Shown piece by piece: positions 42,743 to 51,446 of a DNA stretch of 64,000 nt. The stretch comes from Elusimicrobiota bacterium (GTDB lineage Bacteria > Elusimicrobiota > Elusimicrobia > Elusimicrobiales > UBA9959), in contig DMXM01000034.1 of NCBI GenBank assembly GCA_003482905.1, positions 83,306 to 147,305 of the forward strand, written 5' to 3'. The position numbers and the translations under genes were made by a program. Below the pieces are notes generated by a model. That model did no database searches, was not told the DNA's origin, and was given only the letters and a program-made list of their open reading frames with translations. Position 1 is the first letter of the stretch, and each line of letters begins with the position of its first letter.

Positions 42743-44007
42743 CAGTATTTCCCCTGCGCTTCAGGAGGGCAGCAGCGCCCGGCGGCATGCGCCTCGAATT
42801 CGGAGCGGAATTTGGTCACAAAGCTGGTCACCGGCATGGCCATGGCGTCGGCCAGGGCGCAGATGGTGCGGCCCGTCATGGCGTCGGCTACGGAGCAAAG
42901 CGTGTCGATGTCGCCGGCGGTGCCCCGGCCGTCTTCAAGCCGGTTCAGGAGTTTCTCTATCCAGCCGCAGCCCTCGCGGCAGGGGGTACACTGGCCGCAG
43001 GATTCGTGGTGGTAGAAGCGGGCCAGCACCTGCAGAAGCTTCACCATGCACTGCCCGTCGTCTATGACGATGACGGCGCCGGAGCCCAGCATGGAGCCGG
43101 CGGCCGCCAGCGATTCATAGTCGAGGTTCACGCCCAGGGCCTCGGCGGCCGTGAGCACCGGGGTGGAGGAACCGCCGGGGATGACGGCCTTAAGTTTCTT
43201 GCCGGCTTTCATTCCTCCGCAGTTATTTTCGATCAGGTCCCGCAAGGGCGTTCCCAGCGGCAGCTCATAGACGCCGGGCTTGTTCACCGCGCCGCTGACG
43301 CAAAAAAGTTTTGTGCCGGAACTTCTGGCCGGGCCTATGGCGGCATATTTGTCGCCGCCGTGCTCTATTATGTAAGGCACCGCGGCCAGGGTTTCCACGT
43401 TGTTTATGACGGTGGGGCTGCCGAAAAGCCCTTTTACCGCCGGGAAAGGCGGTTTCAGGCGCGGCTGGCCCTTGAAGCCTTCCAGCGATTCCAGCAGGGC
43501 GGTTTCCTCGCCGCAGATATAGGCGCCGGCCCCGCGGTGTACGAAGAGTTCGAAATCAAAACCGGAGCCTAATATATTCCTGCCGATAAAGCCTTTGGCG
43601 CGCGCGGAAGCGATGGCTTTCTCGAGCAGCGCGGTCTCGGCCGCGAATTCGCCGCGTATGTAGATGTAGCCGTGGGCCGCGCCTATGGCGAACCCGGCTA
43701 TGGCCATCCCCTCTATGAGGGCGTGCGGGTTCTTTATTATCAGTTCCCGGTCCTTGAAGGTGCCGGGTTCACCCTCGTCGGCGTTGCAGACCAGGTAGCG
43801 CGGTCCCTCGGCGTCTTTGGGGATGAAAGACCATTTGAGGCCGGCGGGGAAGCCGGCGCCGCCGCGGCCGCGCAGGCCGGACTTCTTTACTTCCTCTATG
43901 ATCCCGGCCGGTTTCAGGGCAAGCGCCTTCTTGAGCGGCCTGTAGCCGCCGGCGGCGAAGTACGCCTCGATTCCGGCGACGTTATCTCTTAAGAGGATGT
44001 TTGCCAT
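42742..44007 (-). CDS. nuoF: NADH-quinone oxidoreductase subunit F
   Basis: The 421-aa subunit holds FMN, the NADH site and cluster N3. Signatures are GLRGRGGAGFPAGLKW (NADH), CNADEGEPGTFKDRE (FMN) and ESCGQCTPCREGCGWIEKLL ([4Fe-4S]). The start ATG at 44007 lies 26 bp inside nuoE, a larger overlap than at the other junctions. Its stop overlaps the nuoG start as well. Confidence 0.97.
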   Translation of the reverse strand: MANILLRDNVAGIEAYFAAGGYRPLKKALALKPAGIIEEVKKSGLRGRGGAGFPAGLKWSFIPKDAEGPRYLVCNADEGEPGTFKDRELIIKNPHALIEGMAIAGFAIGAAHGYIYIRGEFAAETALLEKAIASARAKGFIGRNILGSGFDFELFVHRGAGAYICGEETALLESLEGFKGQPRLKPPFPAVKGLFGSPTVINNVETLAAVPYIIEHGGDKYAAIGPARSSGTKLFCVSGAVNKPGVYELPLGTPLRDLIENNCGGMKAGKKLKAVIPGGSSTPVLTAAEALGVNLDYESLAAAGSMLGSGAVIVIDDGQCMVKLLQVLARFYHHESCGQCTPCREGCGWIEKLLNRLEDGRGTAGDIDTLCSVADAMTGRTICALADAMAMPVTSFVTKFRSEFEAHAAGRCCPPEAQGKY

Positions 44008-44479
44008 GCCTTAGATCTTCCAGCAGCGAGTCCAGCTTCATCTCGTCGAGATTCTCAAAATAGTCTTCGTTCACCTGTATGACGGGGGCCGAGCCGCAGG
44101 CTCCCAGGCATTCCACGGTGGAGAGCGTGAACAGGCCGTCCTTTGTCGTCTCTCCCTCGGCTATGCCCAGTTTCCCCCGCAGCCGCGCCAGCAGGCCCGG
44201 CGCGCCGGCCATGTGGCAGGAGATGTTCCGGCAAACCTGCAAGTGGTACTTGCCCGCCGGGGCGCGGTTGAACATCGTGTAGAAAGTGACCACCGCTTTC
44301 ACCCGCGAATAGGGAAGCTCCAGGTACTGCGCCAGCGCGTCCATAGCTTCCTCGGCCACAAAACCGGCCTCCGCCTGCAGTTCCAGCAGCAGGGGGATCA
44401 GGGCGGCGTCCCGGCGCGGGTATCTGGCGCAGATATGCGCGGCCTTCGTCTTGAATTCCTCGCTCAGCTTAAAAGACAT
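43982..44479 (-). CDS. nuoE: NADH-quinone oxidoreductase subunit E
   Basis: The 165-aa thioredoxin-like subunit binds the N1a [2Fe-2S] cluster with the pairs in QVCRNISCHM and VECLGACGSAP. The N-terminal helical part (YPRRDAALIPLLLELQAE) is standard. It ends 26 bp inside nuoF, and its own start overlaps the nuoD stop. Confidence 0.96.
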   Translation of the reverse strand: MSFKLSEEFKTKAAHICARYPRRDAALIPLLLELQAEAGFVAEEAMDALAQYLELPYSRVKAVVTFYTMFNRAPAGKYHLQVCRNISCHMAGAPGLLARLRGKLGIAEGETTKDGLFTLSTVECLGACGSAPVIQVNEDYFENLDEMKLDSLLEDLRHGKHPLKR

Positions 44480-45696
44480 CAGCGTTCCAGCTCCCCGCCT
44501 ATCATGTTTATCTGGCCGAAGGTGGCCACGATATCGGCTATATAACCGCCCTTGATCATCTGTGAAAGCCCGCCGGTCAGCGCGAAGGAGGGCGGACGCA
44601 CGCGCAGGCGCCAGGGCCGGCCGGTGCCGTCGCTGACCAGGTAGAAGCCTACCTCGCCATTGCCGCCTTCCACCGCCTGGTATACTTCCCCTTTCGGCGG
44701 CTTTACGCCTTCGATGGTGAGTTTGAAATGGGCCATCAGCGCCTCGATATTGCCGTGGACTTCTTCTTTGGGCGGCAGCGCTACGCTGAAATCGGGATGG
44801 GTTACCGGGCCGTCCGGCAGCTGGGCCAGGGCCTGTTCCACTATGCGCATGCTCTGGTGGATCTCTTCCATGCGCACCAGGTAGCGGTCGTAGTTGTCGC
44901 CGTTAGATCCCACCGGGATGTCGAAGTCGAAACGGTCGTAGACCAGGTAGGGTGTGGCCTTGCGCACGTCGAGCGGTACGCCGGTGGAGCGCAGCGCCGG
45001 CCCGGTGAAGGACAGGGAAACGGCGTCTTCTTTGGAAATGTGGCCGGTATTATGCAGCCGGTCGTAGAATATGCGGTTGCGCGTGAGCAGTTTGCCGGTG
45101 TCCGAGAGATTCTTGCGCACCAGTTTAAAGGCTGCGGCGGCCTCGCTTTTAAAATCCGGCGGCAGGTCGCGGGTGAGTCCCCCCACCCGGGGGTAGGCCG
45201 GGGTAACGCGCCCGCCGGCCGCGCTGTCCCCCAGCCTGTAAAGGGCTTCGCGGGCGTTGATCAGGTAAAAGTAGACCGTGAAGGCGCTGAGCTCCATGGC
45301 GTTGGCGCCTATGCAGGTAAGGTGGTCCGTTATGCGGGAGATCTCGCTCATTATCACGCGTATGTACTGGGCCCGCGCCGGGGCTTCAATCCCCATCAGC
45401 TTTTCAACGGCCAGGGCGAAGCCCACGTTGTTGATGAACGGCGAAACGTAATTAAGCCGGTCGGTGTAGGGCACGCACTGGTTATAGGTGACGTTCTCGC
45501 AGGTCTTCTCAAAGCCGCGGTGCAGGTAGCCTATTTCCACGTCGGCGTCGGACACGCGCTCGCCGTCCACGGTGAGCAGTACGCGGACTATGCCGTGCAT
45601 GGCCGGGTGAGAGGGGCCCATATTGAGCACCATGCGTCCGTCCTCTAGGTCTTCGAGGCTCCAGTTCTTAGGAAGTTCGGTCTTGGTCGTTTGCAT
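44479..45696 (-). CDS. nuoD: NADH-quinone oxidoreductase subunit D
   Basis: The 405-aa 49-kDa-type subunit lines the quinone pocket with NuoB. It opens VLNMGPSHPAMHGIVRVLL, has EIGYLHRGFEKTCE and the quinone-site residues in GPSHP/HRG and YDRYLVRMEE blocks. It is separate from nuoC here (1-bp gap), unlike the fused NuoCD of enterics. Confidence 0.97.
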   Translation of the reverse strand: MQTTKTELPKNWSLEDLEDGRMVLNMGPSHPAMHGIVRVLLTVDGERVSDADVEIGYLHRGFEKTCENVTYNQCVPYTDRLNYVSPFINNVGFALAVEKLMGIEAPARAQYIRVIMSEISRITDHLTCIGANAMELSAFTVYFYLINAREALYRLGDSAAGGRVTPAYPRVGGLTRDLPPDFKSEAAAAFKLVRKNLSDTGKLLTRNRIFYDRLHNTGHISKEDAVSLSFTGPALRSTGVPLDVRKATPYLVYDRFDFDIPVGSNGDNYDRYLVRMEEIHQSMRIVEQALAQLPDGPVTHPDFSVALPPKEEVHGNIEALMAHFKLTIEGVKPPKGEVYQAVEGGNGEVGFYLVSDGTGRPWRLRVRPPSFALTGGLSQMIKGGYIADIVATFGQINMIGGELER

Positions 45697-45697
45697 G

Positions 45698-46171
45698 TCA
45701 GTCCCGGTGCGGTATCCTCGGCTGCCTTTTCTTCAGCGGATAATCCTTGCGCAGCGGGTGGCCTTCAAAACCGTCGTACATTAGTATGCGCCGCAGGTCC
45801 GGGTGGCCGGCGAATTTCAGCCCGAACATGTCGTAAACCTCGCGTTCGAACCAGTTGGCCCCGGCCCAGAGCGGGGTGAGCGAGTCCACATTCGGATCGT
45901 CCGCCCCCACCGGGCATTTCAGGCGCAGGCGGTAGTTGTGCTTTGTCGAATAAAAGTGGCAGACCAGTTCGAAACGCGGCTCGCGCGGCAGGTAGTCGGC
46001 CGCGGTCAGGTCCATCAGGAAGTCGAAGCCCAGGTCGTCTTTGAGGAAAGCCGCAACTTCTTTCAGGGCTTCTTTTTTAACGATCACAGTTTCATCGCCG
46101 CGGAAAGAATTGGTCTCCAGCACGGCGGCGGGGAACCTGGTCTTAACGGTTTCCAGCAGGTAAGTGGTCAT
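45698..46171 (-). CDS. nuoC: NADH-quinone oxidoreductase subunit C
   Basis: The 157-aa 30-kDa-type subunit has the signature WFEREVYDMFGLKFAGHPDL followed by RILMYDGFEGHPLRKDYPL. ATG 46171 overlaps the nuoB stop by 4 bp; the open frame further upstream is the shadow of nuoB. Confidence 0.95.
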   Translation of the reverse strand: MTTYLLETVKTRFPAAVLETNSFRGDETVIVKKEALKEVAAFLKDDLGFDFLMDLTAADYLPREPRFELVCHFYSTKHNYRLRLKCPVGADDPNVDSLTPLWAGANWFEREVYDMFGLKFAGHPDLRRILMYDGFEGHPLRKDYPLKKRQPRIPHRD

Positions 46172-46653
46172 CGGTATTTCCGGTCCAGCACCGATTCCCT
46201 GGAGACCTTTTCCTGCAGCTTTATCAGGGCGTCCAGCACCGCTTCGGGGCGCGGCGGGCAGCCCGGTATATAAATGTCGACCGGGATGATCTTGTCTATG
46301 CCCTGCACTGTGGCGTAATTGTCGTAGAAGCCGCCGGAGGAGGCGCAGACGCCGAAGGAAACCACCCACTTGGGTTCGCACATCTGGTCGTAGACGCGCT
46401 TGAGGACAGGGGCGAGTTTCTCGTTTACCGTGCCCACCACAAAAAGCACGTCGGCCTGGCGCGGGGAAAAGCGCGGGTATTCGGCGCCGAAGCGGGCGAT
46501 GTCGTAGGTGGAGGCGAAAGCGGACATGAATTCCATGCCGCAGCAGGCGGTGACGAAGGGGTAATTAAACAAGGAGTACTTGCGCGACCAGTTGACGGCC
46601 TCGTCCAGGCGCGTGGTCAGGTAGGAGTGGCCGAAAAGGGTCTCTAATCCCAT
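46168..46653 (-). CDS. nuoB: NADH-quinone oxidoreductase subunit B
   Basis: The 161-aa subunit binds N2, the last [4Fe-4S] cluster before quinone. The tandem cysteines are in TACCGMEF, the others in SFGVCASSGG and PGCPPRPEA. MGLETLFGHSYLT is the natural start at 46653, overlapping nuoA by 10 bp. Confidence 0.96.
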   Translation of the reverse strand: MGLETLFGHSYLTTRLDEAVNWSRKYSLFNYPFVTACCGMEFMSAFASTYDIARFGAEYPRFSPRQADVLFVVGTVNEKLAPVLKRVYDQMCEPKWVVSFGVCASSGGFYDNYATVQGIDKIIPVDIYIPGCPPRPEAVLDALIKLQEKVSRESVLDRKYR

Positions 46654-46997
46654 TCCAAAGCCCCCTTCTTGACGGCGTAGATCAGGCCCGCGAAAAGCAC
46701 GGCCAGGAAGCCGCCCATGGCGTAGAAAGCCGCGCGGCCCAGCTCCCGCAGCGAGACGGCCCAGGGGTAGAGGAAAACTATCTCTATGTCGAACATGACG
46801 AACAGGACGGCCACCAGATAGAAATTTACGCGCATCATGCCGCGCGGCTCCATGGCCGGGGGCATGCCGCATTCGAAAGGTTCGAGCTTTACCGGGGTTT
46901 TCTTTTTGGGGCCGAACAGGACGGAAAAGGCCAGCATGCCCGCCGCTACGGCAAGCCCGAATCCCGCTGTAATTAGAACTGCGAGGTACTGGCGCAT
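46644..46997 (-). CDS. nuoA: NADH-quinone oxidoreductase subunit A
   Basis: The 117-aa three-helix subunit (ND3 homologue) shows PFECGMPPAMEPRG, the loop whose cysteine sits near the quinone site, and VLFVMFDIEIVFLYPWA. It is the first gene of the 14-gene operon. No Shine-Dalgarno is seen before ATG 46997; a TAAAAT box on the minus strand (47010-47005) lies 7 bases upstream, compatible with a leaderless mRNA. The 127 bp up to trmJ hold no ORF. Confidence 0.96.
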   Translation of the reverse strand: MRQYLAVLITAGFGLAVAAGMLAFSVLFGPKKKTPVKLEPFECGMPPAMEPRGMMRVNFYLVAVLFVMFDIEIVFLYPWAVSLRELGRAAFYAMGGFLAVLFAGLIYAVKKGALEWD

Positions 46998-47124
46998 TAG
47001 TGGAATTTTACCAAAATAATCCCGGTTCCGGTGAACTGCCAGGCCGGAGCTTCGCAGCTGGCCATTAGATGCGGAAATAGGCCTAAAGTTTCACCCGACC
47101 TTTTAAACTAATTAGCTAGGAGCG

Positions 47125-47826
47125 TCACTTAAGAAGAAGCTTAAGGGCGTTCATGGCGTCTTTGGTCAGGCGGGCGTCCACCAGGCCGCGCCTGACGGCG
47201 CGGACCTGCGCCTCCCCGCCCCAGTGCGGGCCGGCTTCCCGTTTGAGCTTGTCGCAGATCTCTATTGTCATGCGCTCTATTTCCGCTGGTTGTGCGGCCC
47301 TGGGCGCCGTCCGGCCGGTCAGCGTGGTCTTCACCCCGCGTGCGGTCAGCTCGTAGGCGATTATGGCTACCGCCTGCCCCAGGTTCATGGAAGGCTGTTT
47401 CTCCCTGGTCGGGATATTTATTATGGCGCGGCAGAAGGAAAGCTCGTCCTTTGTCAGGCCGGTCTTCTCGGAGCCGAAAAGTATTCCGACTTTCCCCTCC
47501 GCCCCGGCTATCAGCGCCGGCGTTTCGCAAAGCGGGACTACGTCCCGCTCCGGCTTGTTGCGGTGCAGGGAAGAGGTGCCCAGCAGCACGGCGCAGTCCG
47601 CCGCGGCCTCCGCGATGCCCGGGTACAGGCGGGCGGAATCAATGATCTCCATGGAATCGATGGCTGAAACCGAGGCTTCCCTGCGCCAGCAGTTCACGGT
47701 CTCGTTCCAGTCGGAGTCGAAGGCGTTCACGAGCGCCAGTTCTGAAAGACCGAAATTAGCCATCGCGCGCGCGGCGGCTCCGATATTGTCGGGATTGCGC
47801 GGCCTCACCAGTATTATTTTTATCAT
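47125..47826 (-). CDS. TrmJ-type tRNA/rRNA 2'-O-methyltransferase (SpoU family)
   Basis: The 233-aa protein is a SPOUT (trefoil-knot) methyltransferase. Motif 1 is VRPRNPDNIGAAARAMANFG, motif 2 VGILFGSEKTGL and motif 3 PSMNLGQAVAIIAYEL, the knot that binds S-adenosylmethionine. The N-terminal position of the domain and the ~60-residue helical tail match TrmJ, which methylates position 32 of tRNA. TrmJ is the best guess; another SpoU specificity is possible. It lies 55 bp after rnc. Confidence 0.87.
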   Translation of the reverse strand: MIKIILVRPRNPDNIGAAARAMANFGLSELALVNAFDSDWNETVNCWRREASVSAIDSMEIIDSARLYPGIAEAAADCAVLLGTSSLHRNKPERDVVPLCETPALIAGAEGKVGILFGSEKTGLTKDELSFCRAIINIPTREKQPSMNLGQAVAIIAYELTARGVKTTLTGRTAPRAAQPAEIERMTIEICDKLKREAGPHWGGEAQVRAVRRGLVDARLTKDAMNALKLLLK

Positions 47827-47881
47827 AGCGCCTTGCGCGGCAGTCCCGGATTATCTCGATATCGAGGCGATAGAGGATGGA

Positions 47882-48568
47882 CTAATAACCGGTGTGGCGG
47901 ATCTCGTGGGTACGCAGGTAATCCATGGCGTTCTTGGCGGCCGCCTGCTGGGCTTCTTTTTTGTTCTTGCCCGAGCCCAGGCCCAGCGTTTTCGCGCCCA
48001 GATATACCCTTATGGTGAATAATTTATTGTGTTCCGGTCCGGCCTCGCTCATCAGTTCGTAATCCGGCGGGCGCTTATGGCGCTTCTGTATGAGTTCCTG
48101 CAGCTCGCTTTTGTGGTCGATGTCGAGATTTTCCGGTGCCTGCGCTTCCAGCCAGGGGATGATGATCTTCTCGGCGTGCGGCAAGCCGCCGTCGAGGTAG
48201 ACCGCCCCCAGCACGGCCTCCAGGGCGTTGGCCAGCGTGCTGTGGCGCTTGGCGCCGCCGCTCAGGTGTTCGCCGGCGCCAAGGTTGAGGTGATGGCCCA
48301 GCCCTATGGCCTCGGCCCAGCGGGCCAGGTTGGCCCGCGAGACGATGGCGGACTTGGTCTTTGAGAGGAAGCCCTCGTTCTCCGCGGGGTTCTTAAGGAA
48401 AAGGTAATAGGATACGATCAGGCCCAGCACGCTGTCGCCCAGAAATTCCAGGCGCTCGTTGTGCCGCGGGGAGCCCCGCTCGGTCGCGTGCGACTTGTGA
48501 GTCAGGGCTTCCGCCAGCAGTTCCTTGTCCCTGAATTTGTATCCGATTACTTCTTCAAGGGAAGACAT
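47882..48568 (-). CDS. rnc: ribonuclease III
   Basis: The 228-aa enzyme cleaves double-stranded RNA in rRNA and mRNA processing. The RNase III signature NERLEFLGDSVLGL carries the catalytic acids, with a second acidic site in NALEAVLGAVYLDGG. The C-terminal double-stranded RNA-binding domain spans ~155-220 (SELQELIQKRHKRPPDYEL ... KKEAQQAAAKNAMDYL). No Shine-Dalgarno is seen before the ATG at 48568. The acpP-rnc order is common. Confidence 0.96.
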   Translation of the reverse strand: MSSLEEVIGYKFRDKELLAEALTHKSHATERGSPRHNERLEFLGDSVLGLIVSYYLFLKNPAENEGFLSKTKSAIVSRANLARWAEAIGLGHHLNLGAGEHLSGGAKRHSTLANALEAVLGAVYLDGGLPHAEKIIIPWLEAQAPENLDIDHKSELQELIQKRHKRPPDYELMSEAGPEHNKLFTIRVYLGAKTLGLGSGKNKKEAQQAAAKNAMDYLRTHEIRHTGY

Positions 48569-48589
48569 TCTAATTTTCGCAAATCAGAT

Positions 48590-48844
48590 TCAGTCTTTCT
48601 TTCCGGATTTATCCTTGATGTAGTCGATGGCCATGCCTACGGTCTTGATCTTTTCGGCGTCTTCGTCGGGGATCTCGATGTCGAATTCCTCTTCGAGCGC
48701 CATCACCAGTTCCACGGTGTCGAGCGAGTCGGCGCCGAGGTCCTGGACGAACTGGGCCTGGGTGGTGACTTCGGCCGAATCTACGGCCAGCTGCTCGATT
48801 ATGATCTTCTTCACTCTTTCTTCAAGGTTTTCGGTGACTGCCAT
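48590..48844 (-). CDS. acpP: acyl carrier protein
   Basis: The 84-aa acidic protein carries growing acyl chains on 4'-phosphopantetheine attached to the serine in GADSLDTVELVM. A strong AGGAGGG site precedes the ATG at 48844. It lies between fabG and rnc in the fatty-acid cluster. Confidence 0.97.
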   Translation of the reverse strand: MAVTENLEERVKKIIIEQLAVDSAEVTTQAQFVQDLGADSLDTVELVMALEEEFDIEIPDEDAEKIKTVGMAIDYIKDKSGKKD

Positions 48845-48891
48845 TGCGTTACCCTCCTGCTAGTATTATGGATCGGCTAAATTTGCCCCGC

Positions 48892-49638
48892 CTACATGTA
48901 GAGCCCGCCGTTCACGGCCAGCACCTGGCCCGTGATGTAGGCGGAATCCTCGCCCGCCAGGAACAGCGCGGCTTTCGCCACCTCGCCCGGCTCGCCCATG
49001 CGGCCCAGCGGTATCATCTCGGAGATCTTCGCCCTGGCCTCGTCTTTAAGGCCTTCGGTCATGCGCGTGCGGATAAAGCCGGGGGCCACGGCGTTCACCA
49101 GCACCTGCCGCGGCGCGAACTCGCGGGCCAGCGACTTGGTCAGGCCTATAAGCCCGGCCTTGGAGGCGGAGTAGTTGGCCTGCCCGGCCTGGCCGCTCTG
49201 TCCCACCACGGAAGAGATATTTATGATGCGCCCGGCGCGGGCCTTCAGCATCAGCTTGGCGGCCGCTTTCGCCATCAGGAAAGAGCCCTTCAGGTTTACG
49301 CTGATCACCGCGTCGAAATCCGCTTCTTTCATGCGCAGCACTAAATTGTCCTTGGTTATGCCGGCGTTGTTCACCAGGATATCCACTTTACCGAAAGCGG
49401 TTTCGGTTTCCCGCACGGCCCGTTCGCAGTCGGCCTCTTTTGAAACGTCCAGCCCCAGGCCTATGGTCTTCGCCCCGGTCTTTACGGCGATGTCCCTGGC
49501 CGCCGCCGCCGCTTCCTCCTGGGACAGGTCCGCCACCGCCACCAGGGCGCCTTCCGCCGCGAAAACGGCCGCTATCTCAAGGCCTATCCCGCGCGCGGCG
49601 CCCGTAATAAGGGCGGTTTTTCCTTCAAGGCGTTTCAC
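48892..49638 (-). CDS. fabG: 3-oxoacyl-[acyl-carrier-protein] reductase
   Basis: The 248-aa short-chain dehydrogenase reduces beta-ketoacyl-ACP with NADPH. Motifs: TGAARGIGLEIA (cofactor), VNNAGITKDNLVLRM, the catalytic S in IINISSVVG and Y-x3-K in YSASKAGLIGLTKSLA, then APGFIRTRMTEGL. These are typical of FabG rather than other SDRs. The start overlaps plsX by 4 bp. Confidence 0.96.
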   Translation of the reverse strand: MKRLEGKTALITGAARGIGLEIAAVFAAEGALVAVADLSQEEAAAAARDIAVKTGAKTIGLGLDVSKEADCERAVRETETAFGKVDILVNNAGITKDNLVLRMKEADFDAVISVNLKGSFLMAKAAAKLMLKARAGRIINISSVVGQSGQAGQANYSASKAGLIGLTKSLAREFAPRQVLVNAVAPGFIRTRMTEGLKDEARAKISEMIPLGRMGEPGEVAKAALFLAGEDSAYITGQVLAVNGGLYM

Positions 49639-50663
49639 GCTTCGCTCTCCTTGGCGGCTGAGATCTTATCTTTCACCTGTTCCATCCGTTTCTTTATGTG
49701 CGTAACCATGCCGGAGGCGGCCAGGTCGCCGCTGACGCGCACGGCGTTGAAAATGGCGCCGGCGGTCACTTTGCCGTGGCAGACCATTACTACCCCGTTG
49801 ATGCCCAGGAGCGGCGCTCCGCCGTAAACGTCCACGCTCATTTTGGTCTTCATCTCGGAGAAAACCTTGCGCATCAGCATGGCGCCTATCTTGTAGGTGA
49901 ACTTGCCCATGATCCGCTCTTTGAGCATTTTAAATACGACTTTAGCCGTGCCCTCGTAAAGTTTCAGCGCCACGTTGCCGGTAAAGCCGTCGGCTACGAC
50001 TACGTCGGTCAACCCCTCCGGGATATCGCGCCCCTCCACGGGGCCGTGAAAATTTATGCCCATGTTCTTTATGAGCGGGATAGTCTCCTGCACGAGGGCG
50101 TTGCCTTTTGATTCTTCTTCGCCTATGGAAAGCAGGCCGACCGAAGGGTTCTCTATGTTAAAGAGCGACTCCATGTAGACGGAGCCCATTACCGCGAACT
50201 GCGCCAGATGCCAGGGTTTGCAGTCCATGTTCGCCCCGGCGTCCAGCAGTACGGCGGTGCCTTTGAGCGTGGGCAGCGCAACCGCTATGGCCGGCCGTAT
50301 TACGCCGGGGATGCGCTTGATCTTCAGCAGGGCGGCCACCATGATGGCCCCCGAATTGCCGGCGGAGACGAACGCGTCGGCTTTCCCCTCGTGCACCAGG
50401 CCGGCCCCCATCATCAGCGACGAATCGGGCTTCGAGCGGCACTCGTTCACCGGCTCCGCGCCCATTTCTATGATCTGGGGGGCGTGTACTATGCTGACGC
50501 GTTCGGGGATAGCCACGCCTAGGCGGCGCAGTTCCTCCCTGATCTCCGGGTCCCTGCCCACGAGTATTATCTCGTGGGGCAGTTTTTTGGCCGCGAGCAG
50601 GGCGCCCTCTAAATTGGGCTTCAGGCCAAAATCACCGCCGTGGGCGTCAAGCGCTATTCGCAT
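49635..50663 (-). CDS. plsX: phosphate acyltransferase PlsX
   Basis: PlsX converts acyl-ACP to acyl-phosphate for phospholipid synthesis. The 342-aa protein starts MRIALDAHGGDFGLKPNLEG and has SAGNSGAIMVAALLKIKRI, VLLDAGANMDCKPWHLAQFA, and VADGFTGNVALKLYEG. The usual rpmF-plsX-fabHDG-acpP array is present here without fabH and fabD: fabG follows plsX directly. No Shine-Dalgarno is seen before its ATG. Confidence 0.96.
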   Translation of the reverse strand: MRIALDAHGGDFGLKPNLEGALLAAKKLPHEIILVGRDPEIREELRRLGVAIPERVSIVHAPQIIEMGAEPVNECRSKPDSSLMMGAGLVHEGKADAFVSAGNSGAIMVAALLKIKRIPGVIRPAIAVALPTLKGTAVLLDAGANMDCKPWHLAQFAVMGSVYMESLFNIENPSVGLLSIGEEESKGNALVQETIPLIKNMGINFHGPVEGRDIPEGLTDVVVADGFTGNVALKLYEGTAKVVFKMLKERIMGKFTYKIGAMLMRKVFSEMKTKMSVDVYGGAPLLGINGVVMVCHGKVTAGAIFNAVRVSGDLAASGMVTHIKKRMEQVKDKISAAKESEA

Positions 50664-50678
50664 TGTTGGCCCGGGCGG

Positions 50679-50891
50679 TTATTTCTGATCCTTCCCTTCT
50701 TCGCTTTTGGCGACTTTCTGGGCGACTTCGATCTTGCCGTTGTAGGAACCGCAGGCGGGGCACACGCGGTGCGGCAGGCGCAGCGCGCCGCACTGGCCGC
50801 AGGGTGAAAGCGATTTCACTTCCAGCTTCCAGTTCTGCGAGCGGCGGGAATCCCTGCGGGACGGGGTATGTTTACGTTTAGGATTAGGCAT
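50679..50891 (-). CDS. rpmF: 50S ribosomal protein L32
   Basis: The 70-aa protein begins MPNPKRKHTPSRRDSRRSQNW, typical of L32, and keeps the zinc-ribbon pairs CGQCG and CPACG. The C-terminus (KSEEGKDQK) is longer and more charged than usual. AGAGGTG precedes the start. It lies between yceD and plsX as in many bacteria. Confidence 0.96.
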   Translation of the reverse strand: MPNPKRKHTPSRRDSRRSQNWKLEVKSLSPCGQCGALRLPHRVCPACGSYNGKIEVAQKVAKSEEGKDQK

Positions 50892-50924
50892 GTTGTAGCA
50901 CCTCTTTTATTTGCTTAAAGTTCT

Positions 50925-51416
50925 TTACTTTCCGGTTTTTCCGTCGTCACCCAGCTTAAGGCCCTTCAGCGCGTTGAAAGCGCCGAAGTTGCCGGTCGTG
51001 CAGCCGCACGTCTCTCTGTTGCGGTTGATGCCGCAGACCAGGCAGCGTCCTTTGCAGGCTTCGCCGCACAAAACCTTTATAGGCGCCAGCAGGGCCACCG
51101 TTTCCCTTACCACTTCGCGCGTATCCACATATTCTAGCGTATCCGGGTATACCTCGTCAAAAGAGTCCTCGTAGGCGCGGGTGATGGGGTCGGTGCAGCG
51201 GGAGCATTCCAGGTCCATTTCCGCGTACACCCTGCCTTCAAGCAGTATGGAGTCCCCCCCGACGGAGAAGTTCAGCTCCAGGCGGAGGCTTTTAAGGATA
51301 TCCGGGCGATCGAAGGCGTCCGCGTACAGGGCGGGGTCCAGGGACAGCTTCGCTTCCAGCCCGCCTTTCTCCTCTATGTCCGAATACTTGAAGACCAAGG
51401 GTGTGTTTTCCTGCAT
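50925..51416 (-). CDS. yceD: YceD/DUF177 family protein (large ribosomal RNA accumulation protein)
   Basis: The 163-aa protein has the DUF177 core: DLECSRCTDPITRAYEDSFDEVY and, near the C-terminus, LCGEACKGRCLVCGINRN with a second cysteine group CGCTTG. The family is linked to 23S rRNA accumulation and almost always precedes rpmF, as here (33 bp gap). The two Cys clusters suggest a metal-binding variant. Confidence 0.9.
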   Translation of the reverse strand: MQENTPLVFKYSDIEEKGGLEAKLSLDPALYADAFDRPDILKSLRLELNFSVGGDSILLEGRVYAEMDLECSRCTDPITRAYEDSFDEVYPDTLEYVDTREVVRETVALLAPIKVLCGEACKGRCLVCGINRNRETCGCTTGNFGAFNALKGLKLGDDGKTGK

Positions 51417-51446
51417 AAGAATAATAAGATATCAACTATCAGGGGA

